A DNA stretch of 64,000 nt, from the NCBI GenBank assembly GCA_048264105.1, contig JBLXDJ010000004.1:310001-374000 (forward strand), given 5' to 3'. Below, piece after piece: positions 59,352 through 64,000 of the stretch. How positions within the stretch are numbered: position 1 is the stretch's first letter; every line of letters starts with the position of its first letter. A program made the position numbers and the translations under genes. The notes beneath the pieces are model-generated. The model saw only the letters and a program-made list of their open reading frames with translations. It was not told the DNA's origin and did no database searches. The DNA is from Oceanospirillum sp048264105 (lineage in GTDB: Bacteria; Pseudomonadota; Gammaproteobacteria; Pseudomonadales; Halomonadaceae).

Positions 59352-60704
59352 ATGTTGAGCTATCGTATGAAAAATATGATCAGTTGGTTTCTTCTGGCAA
59401 TCGCCGGAATACTGATCCTTTATTGGGGCTATCAGAAAAGCCATGAGTCCAAGATGATCCGTATCGCTACGGCATCCAAGGGCGGTTATTACTACCAGTA
59501 TGGCACCCTGCTGAAGCGCTATATCGAGAAGAAAACCGACTATCAGGTACAGCTGCTGGTGACCCGTGGCTCGGTGGATAACCGGGGCAAGCTGCTGAGT
59601 GGCGAAGCGGATTTCGCTATCGTCGGAACCAATTCAGTTTCTCTGCAAAACCTGTATATGGTGGCTCCGCTGTGGCGTGACTATATGCATCTGGTGGTGC
59701 GTAAAGACAGCAACATCAGCTCGCTGTCGGATATGGCCGGTAAGAGTATCGCGCTGGGTAAGCCGGGGTCAGGCTATCGGGCACAGTCGATGAAGGTGCT
59801 GGATCATTTTGCTCTGGAAGCCGATCAGTTCCAAAGTAATGATGTGTATTTCACTCAGTTGCTCAGTGATGCCTCCCTTGAAGGCGCTATTGTGACCACC
59901 GGTCTTTTGAATCCGGACCTGCGTCAGGTGATGTCCAGTGGACAGTTCAAGCTGGTATCGCTGGAAGGGGCTGAAGGTTACGCCCTGAACCACTCCCAGC
60001 TGACAACAGCCAAAATTCCGGCCGGTGTCTACAGCACGGTGGCGGGTCCTGCGCCTGCGGAGTCGGTTGAGACGATTGTGACTTATGCCGTTATGGCGGC
60101 TCGTCCGGGTCTGCCGGAGAAGATGGTACAGGCGGTGCTTGATCAGCTGAACAGTGATCAGATTCGTGCTGAAGCTCCTGTGATGCTCGATATTAACCCG
60201 ACAGAAGATCAGGTGCTGCGCTATCTGCCGCTGCATTCCCTGAGTAACCGTTACTACAATCCGTTCGTGGGTCTGGATAACTTCTCCCGCTTCCTGGGGC
60301 AGGTGGCAGAGCACAAGGTGCTGATTATTGAAGCCCTGATTATTCTGATTGTGGTGGTGGTGCAGTTAAGTCAGCTGCGTCGGCGCCGGATTGAACAGGT
60401 TCGGGTTAATCTGGCGGCAGAGCTGGAAGCTGTGTTCCGTCAGACCGTTGAGATCGAGCGTAATCAGAAAGATGCCCGTGACTGGCGCTTGCTGAAACAG
60501 TATCTGGTTGAAGTGATGCGTCTTAAGCAGCAGGCGGTGACGCTGGTTCAGGGTTCTGAACTGGCGGAATCGATGTTGTTCCTGAGTACGATCCAGCAGT
60601 GCGCTGATGTGATGCGTCAGCTGGAGTGGCGTTTGTCTGCCATGCAGCTAAGTGAAGCAGCCCGTCAGGAAGTGGATGCTGCCCGATCCTTGGTTACGGA
60701 ATAG
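59352..60704 (+). CDS. Membrane-anchored TAXI-type binding protein with cytoplasmic coiled coil
   Basis: About 450 residues from the ATG at 59352 (GGAG upstream). An N-terminal helix (about 10-27, WFLLAIAGILILYWGY) anchors a periplasmic TAXI/NMT1-type binding domain (IRIATASKGGYYYQYGTLLKRYIE, DFAIVGTNSVSLQNLYMVAPLWRDYMHLVVR). Unlike secreted TAXI proteins it continues into a second membrane helix (about 320-337, VLIIEALIILIVVVVQL) and a cytoplasmic helical tail of about 110 residues. This layout suits a sensor or tether rather than a free transport subunit. It starts 13 bases after tssG, so co-expression with the T6SS is likely. Ligand unknown. Confidence 0.85.
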   Translation: MLSYRMKNMISWFLLAIAGILILYWGYQKSHESKMIRIATASKGGYYYQYGTLLKRYIEKKTDYQVQLLVTRGSVDNRGKLLSGEADFAIVGTNSVSLQNLYMVAPLWRDYMHLVVRKDSNISSLSDMAGKSIALGKPGSGYRAQSMKVLDHFALEADQFQSNDVYFTQLLSDASLEGAIVTTGLLNPDLRQVMSSGQFKLVSLEGAEGYALNHSQLTTAKIPAGVYSTVAGPAPAESVETIVTYAVMAARPGLPEKMVQAVLDQLNSDQIRAEAPVMLDINPTEDQVLRYLPLHSLSNRYYNPFVGLDNFSRFLGQVAEHKVLIIEALIILIVVVVQLSQLRRRRIEQVRVNLAAELEAVFRQTVEIERNQKDARDWRLLKQYLVEVMRLKQQAVTLVQGSELAESMLFLSTIQQCADVMRQLEWRLSAMQLSEAARQEVDAARSLVTE

Positions 60705-60731
60705 TCCCAGTTTAATGAATCGGGAGATCCC

Positions 60732-61589
60732 ATGGGTTCAGAGATAACCGAAGCGCGTCAGCCGGTTGCTGATTCAGAAGCCCGTACAGCTCCGGCCAAA
60801 GGCAGTTCCCTGATGGGGCGTCTTGGGCTGACGCTGGTCTTTGTGCTGCTTTTTAGTGTCAGTCTGAGTGCGTTGCTCGCTTACTTCAATTTCGAAAAGC
60901 GCCATCGTGAGCTGATCAGTTCGCGATTGCAGGTGATGCTGGATGAAGTTCGCTTAGGTATCGATTATGGCACGGGGCTGGGACTGCCGATCAGCAGCCT
61001 GTCAGAAACCGGCGAGCAGCTGCAGGCTTTGGTCAGCGCAGATCCGGCGATTGAGAAGGCGGTGGTCTATTCGACGCTGAAGCAGCCCTTGTTTCAGGCC
61101 GGGGATGGCTCTCTTTCAGAGCTGATTCCTGATATCTGGCTGAAACAGAATCCGGCAGCGTCTCCTGCGGATCAGAGCCATCTTCTGATCCAGGAGACTG
61201 ATCGTTATCTGTTGGTGGCCGAACCCTTGTTTAACACGTTTGATGTTCAGTCCGGCATTGTGGTTCTGGCTTATAGCCGGGCGTTTTATCAGGCGGAAAA
61301 TGCTCAGTTACTGAAACAGCAGGCATGGCGCTCCGGGTTGGGTGTTTTTGTCAGTGCTCTGATCGGCCTGAGTCTGTTGTGGCTGATGATGCGCCGTTTG
61401 AGACGGCAGATTTTGCGCCTGAGCGGCAATCTTGATCGGCAGCTCAAAGGGGAGTCACTTCCCGATGAAGGCTCATCTTCGGATGTTCCTGTACAGCCGG
61501 ATGAATTGGAATCCCGGTTTCAGCTTTTACATGACCGCGTGCAGGAGGCACATAAAGCGTCATCCAACTCAGGTTCTTCTTCGCAATAA
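60732..61589 (+). CDS. Two-TM envelope sensor-like protein, unknown function
   Basis: A 285-residue protein with an N-terminal helix (about 31-51, LGLTLVFVLLFSVSLSALLAY), a periplasmic region of about 150 residues (ALVSADPAIEKAVVYSTLKQPLFQAGDG) and a second helix (about 205-220). A charged cytoplasmic tail resembles a HAMP linker (MMRRLRRQILRLSGNLDRQLKGE). There is no output domain, so it may signal through a partner. The periplasmic part looks like a small PAS/Cache-type sensor, as does the N-terminus of the next gene. It is placed 27 bases after the TAXI-type gene. Confidence 0.7.
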   Translation: MGSEITEARQPVADSEARTAPAKGSSLMGRLGLTLVFVLLFSVSLSALLAYFNFEKRHRELISSRLQVMLDEVRLGIDYGTGLGLPISSLSETGEQLQALVSADPAIEKAVVYSTLKQPLFQAGDGSLSELIPDIWLKQNPAASPADQSHLLIQETDRYLLVAEPLFNTFDVQSGIVVLAYSRAFYQAENAQLLKQQAWRSGLGVFVSALIGLSLLWLMMRRLRRQILRLSGNLDRQLKGESLPDEGSSSDVPVQPDELESRFQLLHDRVQEAHKASSNSGSSSQ

Positions 61590-61638
61590 CTGACCCATTG
61601 CAGAAGCAGAGCCGACGATATGAGAAGTCAGGCGATCT

Positions 61639-63651
61639 ATGAAGCGTATCTCTCTATCCGGCAGTGTGGTGTTTATCGCCGTTCTGATTATTGTGTTGGG
61701 CACTGCGGTCAGTGCCGGTATCTCTCTTGGTCTTATTAAAGACTCTCTCCAGCCTGCACAGCAGGAAAAAGCTGCTGTGGTGGCCCAGTCGACCGATCGA
61801 CTGGTTTTGCACCTGCTGGATCAGGGGGTGCCGCTTGATCGTTTCGGGCGTATGGATCAGGTGCTGGCAAACCGTCTGCAAGGGCATATGGATCTTGAGT
61901 TTCTGGCGATTTATCAGCCGGAACAGCAGCAGCTTTTATATCAGGCTGTCGTTGATGAATCTGAAATAGGTGAGTCAGTGCCGCAAACCTCTGCGTTACG
62001 CATCGCCTCTCTGGCAGAAGCCGAAAAACAGTTTGCCTTGTATCGCTATCCGCTGATCTCAGAGGGCGTGCAGATCGCTGAGGTATGGGTTGGTTTTGAT
62101 CCGGGTTTTATGGCCCAGGTGTTTGAAGAGATTGGCTACGATATCGCAACGATTCTGGTGGTGACCTTGCTGCTCGCTATGGAGCTGCTGATGTTTATCA
62201 CTACCTATCACATTAAGACCCCGATGACGGGCATTGAAGCGATGCTGGATAAGGTCGCGGACAAAGATCTGCGTGAGGTGGTTTATTTCCCCGGAAAGGA
62301 TGAGTTGTCTCAGCTGGGGAACCGTGTCGCAGCGGCCATGGGCAGCATGACGGAAAAGCTGAAAAATGCTGCGACCGGAAGCGCAGGTGGTCATGGCTAT
62401 CAGCTACCTGATGGCGACCCGAAGAAGGTCGGTCTGACGCGCTTATCTTTTGTTCGTCCGCCACTTTTTCTGGTGATTTTCTCCGAGTCGATGTCGCTCT
62501 CTTTCTTCCCGGCCTATGTGAATGCTCTTTATGAGCCGATCCCAGGCCTGTCCCCCAGTATGGTGATAGGCCTGCCTATCTCGGTCTTTATGCTGGTTTG
62601 GGCTTTATCGCTACCGGTGGCGGGGCAGTGGTCAGACAGTGTTGGCCGCAAGAAGGCCTTTATGGTGGGGGCGAGCCTGACAGCGGTTGGCCTGTTGCTG
62701 ACCGCCTGGTGCGACAACCTCTGGCAGCTGCTGATTGTCCGTTCCATTACAGCTGTGGGTTATGGTGTTGTCTTTATTACTGCTCAGGGTTATGTCACGG
62801 ATAATACGACTACCGAGAACCGAACCCGGGGCATGGCGATGTTTCTGTCCGGCTTTTTCTCCGGTTCTTTGTGTGGTGCTGCCATTGGTGGGATCTTGTC
62901 GGATCGTATCGGTTTTGAAGCGACCTTTATGTTGTCAGCCACCCTGTCGCTGGTTTCGGCTCTCTTTGTGATGCAGTTCTTTGAGGCTAAGGTGAACGAT
63001 CCTGATGCACCACCTCCGGCGGTGCTCTCGTTCCGGGACTTTACTACCTTGCTGACGGATAAGTATTTCCTGCTGATCACCTTCCTGTCAGCGATTCCGG
63101 CGAAGTTACTGCTGACCGGCTTCCTCTATTACACAGGCCCCGTTTATCTGAACGAGTTGGGGGCGAACCAGTCCTCCGTCGGGCGTATTCTGATGGCTTA
63201 TGGCTTGGCTATTGTGCTTATTTCGCCACTCAGTGCCTGGCTGGGCGACAGACTGAAGAATAAGACCGCATTTATTATCTTCGGCGGTGGCTTGTCCGCG
63301 CTGGCGTTGTTTGCGGTTTATCTGATCCCGGGTGTTTACGGCATGTTTACCGGCGTCCTTTTACTTGGGGTTGCTCATGCGGTTGGGGTCTCACCGCAGC
63401 TGTCGCTGTTAACTGAGAAGGTGAAACTGAAAAATGGCCTGACGCTGGGTAAAACCATCGGTATTTTCCGACTGACGGAGCGAATCGGCAATATTGCCGG
63501 GCCTTTGGTTGCGGCGACCCTGATCAGTTTGCTGGGCTTCCAGAACTCGTTCCTCTGGCTTTCAACCGGTGTGGCGGCCAGCTTAATTCTGCTTGTGATT
63601 CTTTATCTGATGTTCCGCTCTATGGACCAGCGCCAGTTACAGGAGGCTTAA
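61639..63651 (+). CDS. Sensor-HAMP-MFS transporter fusion
   Basis: A 670-residue protein. The first about 245 residues have two membrane helices (about 8-28 and 165-188) around a periplasmic sensor-like domain, then a HAMP-like segment (IKTPMTGIEAMLDKVADKDLREV). Residues about 270-665 are a 12-helix major-facilitator transporter, with the WSDSVGRKKAFMVG loop and NRTRGMAMFLSGFFSGSLCGAAIGGILSDRIG motifs. A sensory half joined to an MFS carrier is uncommon; a transceptor or ligand-gated exporter is possible. Substrate unknown. The next gene begins three bases after its stop. Confidence 0.85.
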   Translation: MKRISLSGSVVFIAVLIIVLGTAVSAGISLGLIKDSLQPAQQEKAAVVAQSTDRLVLHLLDQGVPLDRFGRMDQVLANRLQGHMDLEFLAIYQPEQQQLLYQAVVDESEIGESVPQTSALRIASLAEAEKQFALYRYPLISEGVQIAEVWVGFDPGFMAQVFEEIGYDIATILVVTLLLAMELLMFITTYHIKTPMTGIEAMLDKVADKDLREVVYFPGKDELSQLGNRVAAAMGSMTEKLKNAATGSAGGHGYQLPDGDPKKVGLTRLSFVRPPLFLVIFSESMSLSFFPAYVNALYEPIPGLSPSMVIGLPISVFMLVWALSLPVAGQWSDSVGRKKAFMVGASLTAVGLLLTAWCDNLWQLLIVRSITAVGYGVVFITAQGYVTDNTTTENRTRGMAMFLSGFFSGSLCGAAIGGILSDRIGFEATFMLSATLSLVSALFVMQFFEAKVNDPDAPPPAVLSFRDFTTLLTDKYFLLITFLSAIPAKLLLTGFLYYTGPVYLNELGANQSSVGRILMAYGLAIVLISPLSAWLGDRLKNKTAFIIFGGGLSALALFAVYLIPGVYGMFTGVLLLGVAHAVGVSPQLSLLTEKVKLKNGLTLGKTIGIFRLTERIGNIAGPLVAATLISLLGFQNSFLWLSTGVAASLILLVILYLMFRSMDQRQLQEA

Positions 63652-63654
63652 CCG

Positions 63655-64000
63655 GTGGCAAGATTTCGTTTTTTGAGTCAATTGATGTTTGGGGCGGTTA
63701 TCGCCCCGGTTGCGACCCTGGCTTTAGTTTCGGCCCTTGCTCTGACGGGGGTGTCATCCGCTTTTGCCAGGGATGCGGCTGAGGCGCCGGTCAAAAAGGT
63801 TTATATGGTGCTATGGCGGGGCGTGACAGAGGCGGAGCGCGGCTTTATGGATTCGATGATGAACCAGCCTCAGCCGGTGGAGTTTATTATTCGCAATGCG
63901 GGTAAAAGCCGTGAACAGGTTGCCCGCATCCGCCAGGATATCCTGCAGCGTCAGCCTGATCTTGTTTACAGCTTTGGTACAACGGTGACTTCAACCCTCG
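63655..64000 (+). CDS. ABC-type substrate-binding protein (truncated by window edge)
   Basis: The GTG at 63655 follows a perfect AGGAGG ribosome site (63641-63646). The frame is open to the right edge, giving 115 residues. An export signal (residues about 10-39, ending SSAFA) precedes a sequence typical of ABC_sub_bind proteins (VKKVYMVLWRGVTEAERGF, then SREQVARIRQDILQRQPDLVYSFGTTVT). It belongs to the same operon as the sensor-MFS fusion. No permease gene is visible before the edge. Confidence 0.8.
   Translation, partial: MARFRFLSQLMFGAVIAPVATLALVSALALTGVSSAFARDAAEAPVKKVYMVLWRGVTEAERGFMDSMMNQPQPVEFIIRNAGKSREQVARIRQDILQRQPDLVYSFGTTVTSTL

Overview
The window reads as chromosomal DNA of a free-living, probably marine, gammaproteobacterium of the Oceanospirillales/Pseudomonadales type. 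Indications are a Pseudomonas-like pqqABCDEHF operon, a NosP/NahK nitric-oxide sensing pair beside it, type II NADH dehydrogenase, glpD, a YdiJ-type oxidoreductase, several diguanylate cyclases and a complete-looking type VI secretion (T6SS) core. No rRNA, tRNA, CRISPR array, transposase or integrase was seen. The genus assignment is inference from gene content, not from a marker gene.

Layout. 1-7.4 kb: a truncated gene end, a membrane diguanylate cyclase, a YoaK/DUF1275 protein, YtoQ, a PlsC-like acyltransferase, ndh, a small six-cysteine exported protein and a FecR/beta-barrel protein. 7.5-15.3 kb: the PQQ operon on the minus strand, starting from a 23-residue pqqA (15259-15330) and running B-C-D-E-H-F. 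15.7-25.8 kb: a signalling block divergent from pqq. It holds nosP, the hybrid kinase nahK, a receptor-type diguanylate cyclase with two substrate-binding domains, a transglutaminase-like protein, and a minus-strand set of two periplasmic binding proteins plus a diguanylate cyclase. 26-36.7 kb: a ydiJ-like oxidoreductase, a long AT-rich gap with a candidate structured RNA, glpD, a small protein, a MarR regulator, and a divergent adenylate cyclase / SulP-STAS-cNMP-binding transporter pair.

36.7-59.3 kb is the T6SS locus. A minus-strand arm encodes VgrG, DUF2169, two pentapeptide-repeat proteins, a DUF4150 PAAR-like protein and a DUF3540 protein. A plus-strand arm encodes TssB, TssC, Hcp, TssJ, TssK, TssL, TssM, then a TssB-TssC-like single polypeptide, a second Hcp, TssE, TssF and TssG. 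TssA, TssH/ClpV and a recognisable toxin are not in the window. From 59.35 kb to the right edge the same strand continues with no clear break into four envelope sensor/transport-like genes: a membrane-anchored TAXI-type binding protein, a two-TM sensor-like protein, a sensor-HAMP-MFS fusion and a truncated ABC-type substrate-binding protein.

The most unusual items are the second sheath/tube pair (TssBC fusion plus Hcp) inside the T6SS operon, the solute-sensing module attached to its 3' end, an operator-like word shared by the marR promoter and the ndh leader, the adenylate cyclase facing a cNMP-binding SulP transporter, and a terminator-bounded candidate RNA upstream of glpD.
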